This document shows positions 8,842-17,243 of a stretch of DNA of 64,000 bases, in pieces. A program made the translations under genes and the position numbers. How positions within the stretch are numbered: position 1 is the stretch's first letter; each line of letters starts with the position of its first letter. The notes under the pieces were generated by a model. The model did no database searches. It was not told where the DNA came from and saw only the letters and a program-made list of their open reading frames with translations. Source of the stretch: Bacillota bacterium (lineage in GTDB: Bacteria > Bacillota > Clostridia > Saccharofermentanales > DTU023); the NCBI GenBank assembly GCA_023389255.1, contig JAEWER010000028.1, forward strand, positions 1 to 64,000. The letters are read 5' to 3'.

Positions 8842-10575
8842 GTGGAAAATAAAACCATTAGTAAAATTGATCTCAATTTGCATGAACTGCGCTATCAGCG
8901 ACCTGATTTAGCGCAGTTTTATGCATTGGCAAGAAGTTTGATCAATGAGTTAGGCAAACAAGAACAAGCCAAAGAATTAGACGAAATAACTGAGCAACAT
9001 GTGCTGGTATTGCGTGAACAAATTGGACAAATTCTTTCGCAATATCGCTTGAGTGTGTTGCAACATTTAATACATCCACAAGATGAACAAAAGATACAAG
9101 AAGTAGAAGCATGGGAATTAGAGGTTCCTGTGTTGATTACGGCTACCGCTAAAGTTTTAGCTATGTTGCGTGAACGTGCTAATGAGCTACAAGCAGAAGC
9201 CTTGGCGCACATTTTGATTTATGACCACGGTGATAAAAAAATATTGGCAAGTGAATTGACAGCTAAAGCTGAACTTAGACAGCAACTAGCTCAAATTGAT
9301 GAACTATTGCAACAAACAAATATTGAAGTGGCTGGCTTAGATGACGCTAAACGTAGGTTGGCAACCAATAATGCTAAAGAGAGAACACAGTTGTTAGAAG
9401 CTATTAGTGAAGTGATGCAGCATGTGGAAGAGGAGTTGACAGAAAAGTTTAGTAAGTTGGTGAGAACCAGATGCCAGTTGGCTAGACTTTGCCAAATTGA
9501 TTATTGGCAATACAGTGCGGTAGAGGAGCACTGTTTAGAATTTACAGCTAGTAGTTTGCAATTGTGGCGTCAGCAATTCTATGAAAAATTATCTCCTTTG
9601 CTTGAGACATTGGTTGAGCAACAAGCTAAGAGACTTAAGCCAAGAACTAATCAGTGGTATGAGGCACTAACCAAAGAACAGAAACAGGAAGAAATTTCTC
9701 GTTCTGAGCGACAAATGATTTTACCTAATCAAAATTGGGCGCTAAATTTACAACAACCAGAAAATAAAGAACGTTTGATCGAGATCAGCCAAAAGATTTT
9801 GGGTGTAGATGACCATAATCTGTTAGAAAGTTTGCGTTATGGCTATACATTGAGCTGTGACGAGTGGTTACAGTTCGCATGCAGCTACAGTATGAGCTTA
9901 CCTAGTTGGCAAAAAGTAGCGATTTTACTCCCCAAGGATAATTGTGCTTATCCGCTAAGACCTTGTTTTACAGCGTTAGGGCATGCTCTAGCGGACTACA
10001 GCAATTTGCTTAACTTTAATTCGCATCTGGTACAGAGTCAGCCTCTGCTGATCAAAGAAATTACGGGTATGTGTCTTTGGTTTCTCGCAAGAGATTATTA
10101 TGAAGACTTTTATGGTGAAAATGCGGAGCTATACCGTGATGCCGAACTGATTTCCTTTTTGCTCAACTTGCCTACGCACTTTACACAAGCTGAATTTGAG
10201 CACTATATTTACCAGACCTCGAGTGAACTAGACTATGCTTCGATCTGGCAACAGATTGCTAAACAATATCAGATATATGATGGCATAGAGGTTGATGGTT
10301 ATTTTTCGGCAGGTAAAGAATGGCAGTTACAAACGGAACTATATTTTTCACCTTATATCAGTGATTATCGTTTGCTAGCTCTAGTCACTGTGTTGGCGGA
10401 AAGGCCATACAAAGGCAATAAAGAGAAACTCAAGAGCAAGCTTAACCGCTTGTTGCTCACCAATCCTGCCAAATCAATTGGCGAGAGATTGCGATACGCT
10501 GGTTTTAGTTATCCGCTAGCGGAAGATACATTAAAGAGAGCTAGCTTTAGCATCTGTGATCTCTTGCAGTTATGA
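8842..10575 (+). CDS. M3-family oligoendopeptidase-like protein lacking the HExxH motif (probable pseudoenzyme)
   Basis: The long helical protein (577 aa) resembles M3B oligoendopeptidases in length and in its C-terminal half. The segment CFTALGHALADY (375-386) aligns with the family's zinc motif H-E-L-G-H-A, but here His and Glu are replaced: Thr377-Ala378-Leu379-Gly380-His381. Glu406 (IKEITGM) lies 25 residues after His381, where the third zinc ligand is expected, and the following YYEDFYGENAELYRDAEL, FLLNLPTHFTQAEFEHYIY and FSPYISDYRLLAL stretches match family blocks. Two of four key residues are therefore missing, so peptidase activity is unlikely. N-terminal 200 residues are charged, coiled helices. 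Start GTG at 8842, one base after argS. The family assignment is from recalled motifs and needs profile confirmation. Confidence 0.7.
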   Translation: MENKTISKIDLNLHELRYQRPDLAQFYALARSLINELGKQEQAKELDEITEQHVLVLREQIGQILSQYRLSVLQHLIHPQDEQKIQEVEAWELEVPVLITATAKVLAMLRERANELQAEALAHILIYDHGDKKILASELTAKAELRQQLAQIDELLQQTNIEVAGLDDAKRRLATNNAKERTQLLEAISEVMQHVEEELTEKFSKLVRTRCQLARLCQIDYWQYSAVEEHCLEFTASSLQLWRQQFYEKLSPLLETLVEQQAKRLKPRTNQWYEALTKEQKQEEISRSERQMILPNQNWALNLQQPENKERLIEISQKILGVDDHNLLESLRYGYTLSCDEWLQFACSYSMSLPSWQKVAILLPKDNCAYPLRPCFTALGHALADYSNLLNFNSHLVQSQPLLIKEITGMCLWFLARDYYEDFYGENAELYRDAELISFLLNLPTHFTQAEFEHYIYQTSSELDYASIWQQIAKQYQIYDGIEVDGYFSAGKEWQLQTELYFSPYISDYRLLALVTVLAERPYKGNKEKLKSKLNRLLLTNPAKSIGERLRYAGFSYPLAEDTLKRASFSICDLLQL

Positions 10576-10616
10576 TAAAATTTTTAAGCGATAAACCTAG
10601 CAGTTAAGGAGTAGCT

Positions 10617-11588
10617 ATGAGCAAAATCAAGACAATTGCTGTATTGACCAGCGGTGGAGATGCCCCTGGTATGAACGGTGTAATTCGTTCAGTGACTAGA
10701 TGTGGTAATTGGTACGATCTCAATGTAATCGGTGTTAGACGTGGATATCACGGGTTATGGCGTGGAGATGTAATGGATCTAACCAATCGTAGTGTGTCGG
10801 ATACACTACACCGTGGTGGAACTTTCTTGATGACTGCTAGAAGCGAAACATTTCGTACCGCCGCCGGTGTGCAAAAAGCAGCCAATATGTGCCAAGTTTT
10901 TGGTATTGATGCAGTTGTTTGTGTCGGTGGTGATGGTACTTATAAGGGTGCTCTTGAATTAGCGAAAGCAGGGGTGCCAGTTATCACAGTTCCAGGTACT
11001 ATCGATAACGATATAGCCTGCACGGAATATACCATCGGTTATGACACCGCCTTAAATACAGCGATTGAAGCAGTAGACAAATTAAGAGATACGGCATCGT
11101 CCCATGAGCGATGCTCTGTTATCCAAGTTATGGGCAGACACGCAGGTTATCTAGCTCTGAATACAGGTATTGCCACAGGTGCAGAGGTGGTTTTAATACC
11201 GGAGAGAGAAGTCGATTTCCAAGCGGATGTTGTTCGTAAGATCTTGAATGCACGCAATCGTGGCAAACAGCACTACATCGTTATTGTGGCAGAAGGTGCT
11301 GGTCAAGCAATGGATGTAGCTGAGCATATCGAAAAAGAAACAGGAATTGAAGCTAGACCCACAGTTTTAGGCTATGTTCAGCGTGGTGGTAATCCCAGTT
11401 TTAGAGATCGCTACATGGCTTCCGTTATGGGTATTCATGCAGTTGAATGTGCAGTTGAAGGCAGATTTAATCGTGCAGTAATTCTGCGCAATGGCGAAGT
11501 AACTGATATGGATTTGGCAGAAGCTTTGGCAATGCAGAAGAGTATTCCGGAAAGAGTTTTAGAATATGCCAAGATCCTTTCTAAATAG
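10617..11588 (+). CDS. pfkA: ATP-dependent 6-phosphofructokinase
   Basis: The committed glycolytic step, fructose 6-phosphate to fructose 1,6-bisphosphate. Motifs are TSGGDAPGMN (11-20), GGDGTY (104-109) and PGTIDND (126-132), with Gly at both donor-selecting positions, which is the ATP signature; the substrate loop contains MGRHAGYLAL. The 323-residue length matches bacterial PfkA. AAGGAG lies seven bases before the ATG. It is the second phosphofructokinase in the window and differs from the mixed-type enzyme at 1251. mutS2 follows nine bases later. Confidence 0.96.
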   Translation: MSKIKTIAVLTSGGDAPGMNGVIRSVTRCGNWYDLNVIGVRRGYHGLWRGDVMDLTNRSVSDTLHRGGTFLMTARSETFRTAAGVQKAANMCQVFGIDAVVCVGGDGTYKGALELAKAGVPVITVPGTIDNDIACTEYTIGYDTALNTAIEAVDKLRDTASSHERCSVIQVMGRHAGYLALNTGIATGAEVVLIPEREVDFQADVVRKILNARNRGKQHYIVIVAEGAGQAMDVAEHIEKETGIEARPTVLGYVQRGGNPSFRDRYMASVMGIHAVECAVEGRFNRAVILRNGEVTDMDLAEALAMQKSIPERVLEYAKILSK

Positions 11589-11597
11589 AGGAGAATT

Positions 11598-14069
11598 ATG
11601 ATATCTAGTCATACTTTGACTACTTTAGAATTCGATAAAATCGTTGTTCGTTTAGGTGAACAGGCAACGACTAAAAGAGGGCGACAGCTTTGTCGCTCTC
11701 TTGTTCCATCTACCGATTTTGTTACTTGTGCACGCAGTCTATGTCAGACACAAGATGCAGAACGAGTTTTGCTACAATATGGATCTCTTTCGCTTCAGGG
11801 AGTAGAAGATTTTTCTCCCCATATGCCTTATCTGATGACAGGAGCCAGTTTGGATAATCGTGAAATTCTACTATTTGCTCGCTTTTTACGAGCGGTAGAA
11901 CAGATTAGACAGCATCTACCAGCAACCTATCCACGAGCAGATCTGTCTTTCGATGCACGCTATCAAGAGTATTGTAGATTGAATGAACCGTTTGCTGAAT
12001 TCCAGGATTCGACCAGTAATCAGCAGGACGATGATATGCCAATCAACTACTTGTGGGAAGTGGTTCGTTTGTTGATCCCTTTGCCTGAGATTAGCGCTCG
12101 TATCGATGAATGCATTTTGGGAGAGAAAGAAATTGCCGATAAGGCTACACCAGAGCTTTACCATATCCGCAAAAGTATGCTCCGAGCACAAGATGCCATA
12201 AAATTGCAGTTGGAACGCATTTTGAAACAATATGCAGATAAATTGCAGGAATGCATTGTCACTTTGCGCGGTGATCGTTACGTTGTACCGCTTAAAGCCG
12301 AACATAAAGGTAGTCTGCCAGGAGTTGTGCACGATACCTCATCTTCAGGAGCCACCATTTTTGTTGAACCGTTAGTGGTGGTTGAGCTCAACAATCAAAT
12401 TCGTGAACTGCAGCTAGCGGAAGAAAAAGAGATTGCCAAGATCTTAGCTGAACTTTCGGGGTATTTACGAGCTAATAGCGATATTTTAGAAATGAATGCT
12501 GATCTGCTCGCTAGATTAGACTTTGTACAAGCTAAAGCACAGTTAGCTAGGCTAATGCGAGCGACTATGCCACAGCTAAATCAGCGTGGGATTATCAATT
12601 TAAAACAGGCGCGACATCCCTTGATCGATGCAAAAAAGGTAGTTCCTATCGATTTATGGTTAGGTAAAGACTTCCATACGCTATTGATAACAGGTCCTAA
12701 TACAGGAGGAAAAACTGTTAGCTTAAAAACATGTGGCTTGCTAACCTTAATGGCACAAGCAGGATTGTTGATCCCTGCGCATGATGATTCGCAGATTAAT
12801 GTTTTTACACAAGTCTTAGCTGATATTGGTGACGAACAAAGCATCGAACAGAGTTTGAGTACTTTTTCTTCACATATGCGAACCATCATACAGATCTTGC
12901 AAGAAGCACAGCCAAATACTTTGGTGTTGACCGATGAGTTAGGGGCTGGAACCGATCCGTCAGAGGGCGCAGCTTTAGCTATAGCTATTTTGGACGCCTT
13001 GCGCCAAAAAGGTTGTCACACATTAGGTACTACCCATTATCGAGAGCTGAAGAATTATGCTCTCAATACGCCAGATGTTAGCAATGCCTGTTGTGAATTT
13101 GATACCACTACACTGAGTCCAACCTATCGTCTTTTAATTGGTGTGCCTGGGGTGAGTAACGCTTTTGCCATCTCTGAGAGATTGGGATTGCCCAAAGAAA
13201 TTGTGGAACATGCGGGTGAATTGATTGATAACCAAACTCAATCGTTTGAGAGCATGGTCAAAGCCATTGAAAAAGCACATTTAGAAAATGAGCGTATCAA
13301 AGAAGAAGTAGCTACCCTCAAGCAAGAAAGCGCGAAGCTTAAACAGAATTTAGAGCAAGAAAGACAAGCTATAGCCAAACAAAAAGAAAAGATTATCAGT
13401 AAGGCGAAGCGAGAAGCCGAAGAGCTATTTGCCATTGCGGAGCTGGAAGCGAGTGAGCTTATGGCAGAACTCAAAGCTAGCAAGAAGCAGGCTGATAATT
13501 TGCAGAGCAGACAGGCAGTGCGTGAGACTAAGCAAAAAATTGAACAGCGTAGGGCAGAGCTAAAGCCGAAACCAAAGGCTAAAAAATACCGACAACTGAG
13601 TAGAGATGAAGTTAAAGTCGGTACAGAATATCAGGCGGTGCGCCTGGGGTTCGCTGGTATAGCTGAGAGTTTGCCGGATAATAAGGGTATGGTGCAGTTG
13701 CGTAATGGTGCTCTATCGATGCGGGTGCATTTTACTGATCTCACGCATAGTGTAAGTGAGAAACCCAAACAGCAGAGTTCGGGATTTAATAAAAGCACCC
13801 AAGCTATTACCCGCCAGAAAGTGAGCAATTTCAGCTATGAACTGATGCTTATAGGCGAGCGAGTGGAAGAGGCTTTGATCAAGCTCGATAGTTATCTAGA
13901 TGATGCCGTACTGAGCGGACTTCATAAGGTTCGTATTGTGCACGGCAAAGGCACAGGTGCTCTGCGTCAAGCGGTGCGTGACAAACTCAAGCGAGATAGT
14001 CGTGTTCGCAGTTTTGCCGATGCAGAATTTGGTGAGGGAGATAGTGGCGTAACTATTGTTGAGCTTTAG
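11598..14069 (+). CDS. mutS2: Endonuclease MutS2
   Basis: A MutS homologue without the mismatch-recognition domain; family members suppress recombination or rescue collided ribosomes. The helical core (about 1-320) leads to the ABC ATPase: Walker A TGPNTGGKT around residues 364-372 and TDELGAGTDPSEGAALA as Walker B/D-loop. A charged coiled coil (about 540-660) interrupts the ATPase and the end. The C-terminal Smr nuclease domain (about 745-823) shows VRIVHGKGTGALRQAV and the FADAEFGEGDSGVTIVEL end. The 823-residue length is typical. The ribosome site is GAGGAG. Confidence 0.95.
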   Translation: MISSHTLTTLEFDKIVVRLGEQATTKRGRQLCRSLVPSTDFVTCARSLCQTQDAERVLLQYGSLSLQGVEDFSPHMPYLMTGASLDNREILLFARFLRAVEQIRQHLPATYPRADLSFDARYQEYCRLNEPFAEFQDSTSNQQDDDMPINYLWEVVRLLIPLPEISARIDECILGEKEIADKATPELYHIRKSMLRAQDAIKLQLERILKQYADKLQECIVTLRGDRYVVPLKAEHKGSLPGVVHDTSSSGATIFVEPLVVVELNNQIRELQLAEEKEIAKILAELSGYLRANSDILEMNADLLARLDFVQAKAQLARLMRATMPQLNQRGIINLKQARHPLIDAKKVVPIDLWLGKDFHTLLITGPNTGGKTVSLKTCGLLTLMAQAGLLIPAHDDSQINVFTQVLADIGDEQSIEQSLSTFSSHMRTIIQILQEAQPNTLVLTDELGAGTDPSEGAALAIAILDALRQKGCHTLGTTHYRELKNYALNTPDVSNACCEFDTTTLSPTYRLLIGVPGVSNAFAISERLGLPKEIVEHAGELIDNQTQSFESMVKAIEKAHLENERIKEEVATLKQESAKLKQNLEQERQAIAKQKEKIISKAKREAEELFAIAELEASELMAELKASKKQADNLQSRQAVRETKQKIEQRRAELKPKPKAKKYRQLSRDEVKVGTEYQAVRLGFAGIAESLPDNKGMVQLRNGALSMRVHFTDLTHSVSEKPKQQSSGFNKSTQAITRQKVSNFSYELMLIGERVEEALIKLDSYLDDAVLSGLHKVRIVHGKGTGALRQAVRDKLKRDSRVRSFADAEFGEGDSGVTIVEL

Positions 14070-14084
14070 TTAATCTGAAAAATA

Positions 14085-14113
14085 TTGTTGAAATCACAGC
14101 CAAAAGATATAGC
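14085..14113 (+). promoter_or_regulatory. Candidate sigma-A promoter for pta-ackA
   Basis: TTGTTG (14085-14090), 17-base spacer, TATAGC (14108-14113). It lies in the 104-base gap after mutS2. A small perfect hairpin, TTCAGT-TAC-ACTGAA (14115-14129), falls at the expected transcription start and could be a protein site or simply chance. Confidence 0.4.
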
Positions 14114-14173
14114 TTTCAGTTACACTGAATAGAGAGTAAAGAATAAACTCAAAACAAAAAAGTAGAGGGTTTT

Positions 14174-15175
14174 ATGTCTAATTTTATTGAGAATATTATC
14201 AGCAGAGCTAAAGCTGATAAAAAACGCATTGTCTTACCAGAAAGCTATGATCCCCGTGTAGTAGAGGCAGCTTCTCGTTTGCTTCAACGTGAGATTGCGG
14301 AGATCATCCTGATTGGTGATAAAGAAAAAATTCAAGCGGTGGCGCCTGAATGGACTGTTGATGAGGCTACATTCATTGATCCAGCACAATTTGCTGAAAT
14401 GGATCAGTATGCTAATCAACTCTATGAATTACGTAAAGCGAAAGGTATGACATTAGAAGAAGCGCAGAAGCAACTGCAAAACCCCACTGTTCTTGCCATT
14501 ATGTTAGTCAAAAACGGTGAAGCAGATGGCGTAGTTGCTGGTGCGGTCAACTCCACAGCAGACACATTGCGTCCTGCCTTACAAATTCTTAAAACCAAAC
14601 CGGGAACTAAGTTGGTATCGTCTTTTTTCATTATGGTTGTGCCGAATTGCGAGCACGGAGCTCAAGGAACATTCCTCTTCGCTGATTGTGGCTTAAATAT
14701 CAAGCCGAATGCTCAAGAAATGGCAGAGATTGCAGTTTCTTCCGCTAGTAGCTTCAAGGCTTTAACTGGCGAAGAACCCATTATCGCTATGACCTCATAC
14801 TCCAGCCAAGGCAGTGGCAAAGGTGAAGATGTTGATAAAGTGCGTGAGGCAACTCAAATTGCTAAAGAATTGGCGCCCGAACTTCACCTAGATGGTGAAT
14901 TGCAGATCGACGCAGCCTTGGTGGAAGCTACTGGCAAAAAGAAAGCTCCCAATAGCACGGTACAAGGCAATGCTAATTGCTTGATTTTCCCCGATATTAA
15001 CGCAGGCAATATCTCTTACAAATTGGTTCAATATCTTGCTAAGGCTGAGGCTTATGGTCCCATGTTGCAAGGTATCGCTAAACCAGTAAACGATTTATCA
15101 CGTGGATGCTCAGCTGATGATATTGTTGGCGTTGTAGCGATCACCGCAGTCCAAGCACAAGACCAGGAGGCATAA
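14174..15175 (+). CDS. pta: Phosphate acetyltransferase
   Basis: Converts acetyl-CoA and phosphate to acetyl phosphate and CoA, the first step of acetate formation. The 333-residue single-domain form lacks the N-terminal DRTGG/regulatory part of long enterobacterial Pta. Visible motifs are RIVLPESYDPRVVEAA at the N-terminus, GEADGVVAGAVNSTADTLRP in the middle and PNSTVQGNANCLIFPDINAG near the C-terminus, a signature of the PTA_PTB family. A ribosome site GAGGG precedes ATG. The stop codon is immediately followed by the ackA ATG, so the two are surely co-transcribed and act in sequence to yield ATP. Confidence 0.96.
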   Translation: MSNFIENIISRAKADKKRIVLPESYDPRVVEAASRLLQREIAEIILIGDKEKIQAVAPEWTVDEATFIDPAQFAEMDQYANQLYELRKAKGMTLEEAQKQLQNPTVLAIMLVKNGEADGVVAGAVNSTADTLRPALQILKTKPGTKLVSSFFIMVVPNCEHGAQGTFLFADCGLNIKPNAQEMAEIAVSSASSFKALTGEEPIIAMTSYSSQGSGKGEDVDKVREATQIAKELAPELHLDGELQIDAALVEATGKKKAPNSTVQGNANCLIFPDINAGNISYKLVQYLAKAEAYGPMLQGIAKPVNDLSRGCSADDIVGVVAITAVQAQDQEA

Positions 15176-16369
15176 ATGAAAGTATTGATTATTAACGCAG
15201 GTTCTTCCTCGCTCAAATATCAGTTGATGGATGTAGCTAGTCAAAGTGTGTTGGCAAAAGGTATTTGTGAGCGTATAGGAATTGCTGGTTCTCAGCTGAA
15301 ACATCGTGGTAAAGGTGAAGAAGTTGTTGTGCAGCAAGAGATGAAAAACCATTCACAAGCAGTTGATTTAGTACTGCAATATCTGACGCATGCTGAATAT
15401 GGTGTTATTGCTAGCATGGATGAAATTAAAGCGGTCGGTCATCGTGTGTTGCACGGTGGCGCTAAGTTCACCAAGTCAGTTTTAATCGATGAAAAAGTAA
15501 AAGAAACTATTGTTGAATACTATCCTTTAGGCCCCTTGCATAACCCTGCCAATATGATGGGTATTGAAGCATGTGAACAGGCGATGCCGGGTGTTCCGCA
15601 AGTAGCTGTATTTGATACTGCTTTCCATCAAACCATGCCACCCAAGAGTTACATGTATGGTTTACCCTATGAGTTATATGAAAAGTATGACGTGCGTCGC
15701 TATGGTTTCCATGGCACTTCACATGGTTATGTATCAAAAAGAGCTTTAGAAATCCTGCAAAATCCTAAGGCTAAAATTGTTACTTGCCATTTGGGTAATG
15801 GTTCTTCTTTGAGTGCTGTTGATGGCGGCAAATGTGTGGACACTTCGATGGGCTTAACCCCGTTATCGGGTCCATTGATGGGAACTCGTTGTGGTGATAT
15901 TGATCCAGCTATCGTTCCTTTCTTGATGGATAAGATGAATTTGAGCGGTTCAGAGATGGATCACTTAATGAATAAGCAAAGCGGTGTTGCAGGTATTTCA
16001 GGTGTAAGCAGTGATTTCCGTGATCTTGCAAATGCTGCTGAAGCAGGCAACGAGCGCGCTCAATTAGCTTTGGACATGTTCACCTACCAAGTTAAAAAAT
16101 ATATTGGTGCCTATGCTGCTGGCATGGGCGGTTTAGATGCCATCATCTTCACTGCTGGTATCGGTGAAAATGATGCATATGTACGTGAACATGTGCTGAC
16201 AGGCTTAGAGTTCTTAGGTGTGGAATTTGATAAAGAATTAAATGCCAAGTCCAGAGGTAAAGAAATCGAGTTATCAACTGCCTCATCCAAGGTCAAAGTA
16301 TTGGTAATTCCTACCAATGAAGAACTAGCTATTGCTTTAGACACCGAGCGCATTGCTAGCCAAGGTTAA
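15176..16369 (+). CDS. ackA: Acetate kinase
   Basis: Converts acetyl phosphate and ADP to acetate and ATP, or the reverse. ASKHA-fold motifs are present: VLIINAGSSSLKYQL at the N-terminus, HRVLHGG, FDTAFHQTMP, RRYGFHGTSHGYVSK (catalytic Arg/His region), CHLGNGSSLSAVDGG and DAIIFTAGIGENDAYVR. The length of 397 aa is standard. ATG follows the pta stop directly; CAGGAGG within the end of pta serves as ribosome site. Together the pair gives substrate-level phosphorylation, consistent with a fermenting host. Confidence 0.97.
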   Translation: MKVLIINAGSSSLKYQLMDVASQSVLAKGICERIGIAGSQLKHRGKGEEVVVQQEMKNHSQAVDLVLQYLTHAEYGVIASMDEIKAVGHRVLHGGAKFTKSVLIDEKVKETIVEYYPLGPLHNPANMMGIEACEQAMPGVPQVAVFDTAFHQTMPPKSYMYGLPYELYEKYDVRRYGFHGTSHGYVSKRALEILQNPKAKIVTCHLGNGSSLSAVDGGKCVDTSMGLTPLSGPLMGTRCGDIDPAIVPFLMDKMNLSGSEMDHLMNKQSGVAGISGVSSDFRDLANAAEAGNERAQLALDMFTYQVKKYIGAYAAGMGGLDAIIFTAGIGENDAYVREHVLTGLEFLGVEFDKELNAKSRGKEIELSTASSKVKVLVIPTNEELAIALDTERIASQG

Positions 16370-16373
16370 TTGA

Positions 16374-16898
16374 GTGATGTCAACGCAAACCAGTAAAACT
16401 TTAACTAAACATACCAGCGAGAAACCTGAGATGATTCTCGCTGGTATTCGTCGTTATATCAAAATCATAGTTAAGCGCAGTGATCTCTTGAGCGATATTA
16501 ACCATAGTTTCAACTATTGGACTACTGGTTATTTTTATGATCAAGGTGATGGTAAAGGAACGCTAATCTTCAATAATCCAGAAAATCGTCTGCAGAAAAT
16601 AATGCATTTGATTATATTAGACGACCAGACAGTTATGACGGAATATTCAGATAATCCGCTTGAAAGTCAGGTTGTTTATCAAGCGGGTGAGTGCAGTACT
16701 TCTATAAATTTTGATTTGATGGATAAACCAATTCCCCAAACTGTACACGTTGAATCACTGGATATACAGCGAAAAGAATCTGCAGTTGATATTAAAATAA
16801 AATGTCAGCTAATACTGAATGACGATATTTCCTTTCGTCAAGAATTAAATTATCTGATCTCAGAACAACCTTTTGGTATCTCAGAATTACTTAGCTAA
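16374..16898 (+). CDS. Small beta-rich protein, possibly DUF1934/YwiB-like
   Basis: A 174-residue protein without signal peptide or membrane segment. The pattern of alternating short beta strands (FNYWTTGYFYDQG, GTLIFNN, QKIMHLIILDDQTVMTEYSD, DIKIKCQLILND) recalls the calycin-like DUF1934 family, with its TTG-x-Y/F start and a closing strand-rich half. The match is by shape rather than a diagnostic motif. It is not the DUF177/YceD protein that often precedes rpmF, since the Cys-containing motif of that family is absent. Start is GTG 16374 or ATG 16377; AAGG lies eight bases upstream of the former. It follows ackA after four bases, then a promoter for rpmF. Confidence 0.55.
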   Translation: MMSTQTSKTLTKHTSEKPEMILAGIRRYIKIIVKRSDLLSDINHSFNYWTTGYFYDQGDGKGTLIFNNPENRLQKIMHLIILDDQTVMTEYSDNPLESQVVYQAGECSTSINFDLMDKPIPQTVHVESLDIQRKESAVDIKIKCQLILNDDISFRQELNYLISEQPFGISELLS

Positions 16899-16906
16899 AA
16901 TAAAAC

Positions 16907-16935
16907 TTGACATTATTATTCTGATAGTAGATAAT
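16907..16935 (+). promoter_or_regulatory. Strong sigma-A promoter for rpmF
   Basis: TTGACA (16907-16912), 17-base spacer, GATAAT (16930-16935): a near-consensus promoter in the 100-base gap before rpmF. The transcription start is expected near 16942, giving a leader of about 58 bases. A GGGAGGAGG ribosome site follows at 16985-16993. Confidence 0.75.
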
Positions 16936-16999
16936 CTGCAATGCATTTTGCGCCTAAAATAACTCAATATATAGATTAATCAACGGGAGGAGGTTGAGT

Positions 17000-17179
17000 A
17001 TGGCAGCACCTAAAAGAAGATGGTCAAAAGCAAGATCACGTCGTCAGCGTGCTCATTGGCGTCTCGCTAGACCGAATCTAGTTGAATGTCCTCAGAGCCA
17101 TGAATTAGTAATGCCACACCGTGTATGTAAGGAGAGTGGCTATTACAAAGGTCGTTTAGTTATCGATCCTGAGAAATAA
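17000..17179 (+). CDS. rpmF: 50S ribosomal protein L32
   Basis: The 59-residue protein begins MAAPKRRWSKARSRR, the L32 signature, and ends in PHRVCKESGYYKGR. L32 of the zinc-binding type has two CxxC pairs. Here each pair has lost its second cysteine to serine (Cys30-x-x-Ser33 and Cys43-x-x-Ser46), so a normal zinc ribbon cannot form although two Cys remain. I chose ATG 17000, six bases after GGGAGGAGG; an upstream TTG at 16994 sits too near that site. It has its own promoter and terminator, so it is probably a single-gene unit. Confidence 0.93.
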   Translation: MAAPKRRWSKARSRRQRAHWRLARPNLVECPQSHELVMPHRVCKESGYYKGRLVIDPEK

Positions 17180-17203
17180 ATAGCTCTTTAATGGAAGTTT
17201 AGA

Positions 17204-17226
17204 AGCAGCGTTCGACGCTGCTTTTT
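17204..17226 (+). terminator. Intrinsic terminator after rpmF
   Basis: The stem AGCAGCG (17204-17210) pairs perfectly with CGCTGCT (17216-17222) around a TTCGA loop and runs into TTTTT. It separates rpmF from der. Confidence 0.85.
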
Positions 17227-17243
17227 ACATTGTGTAGGTGAAT

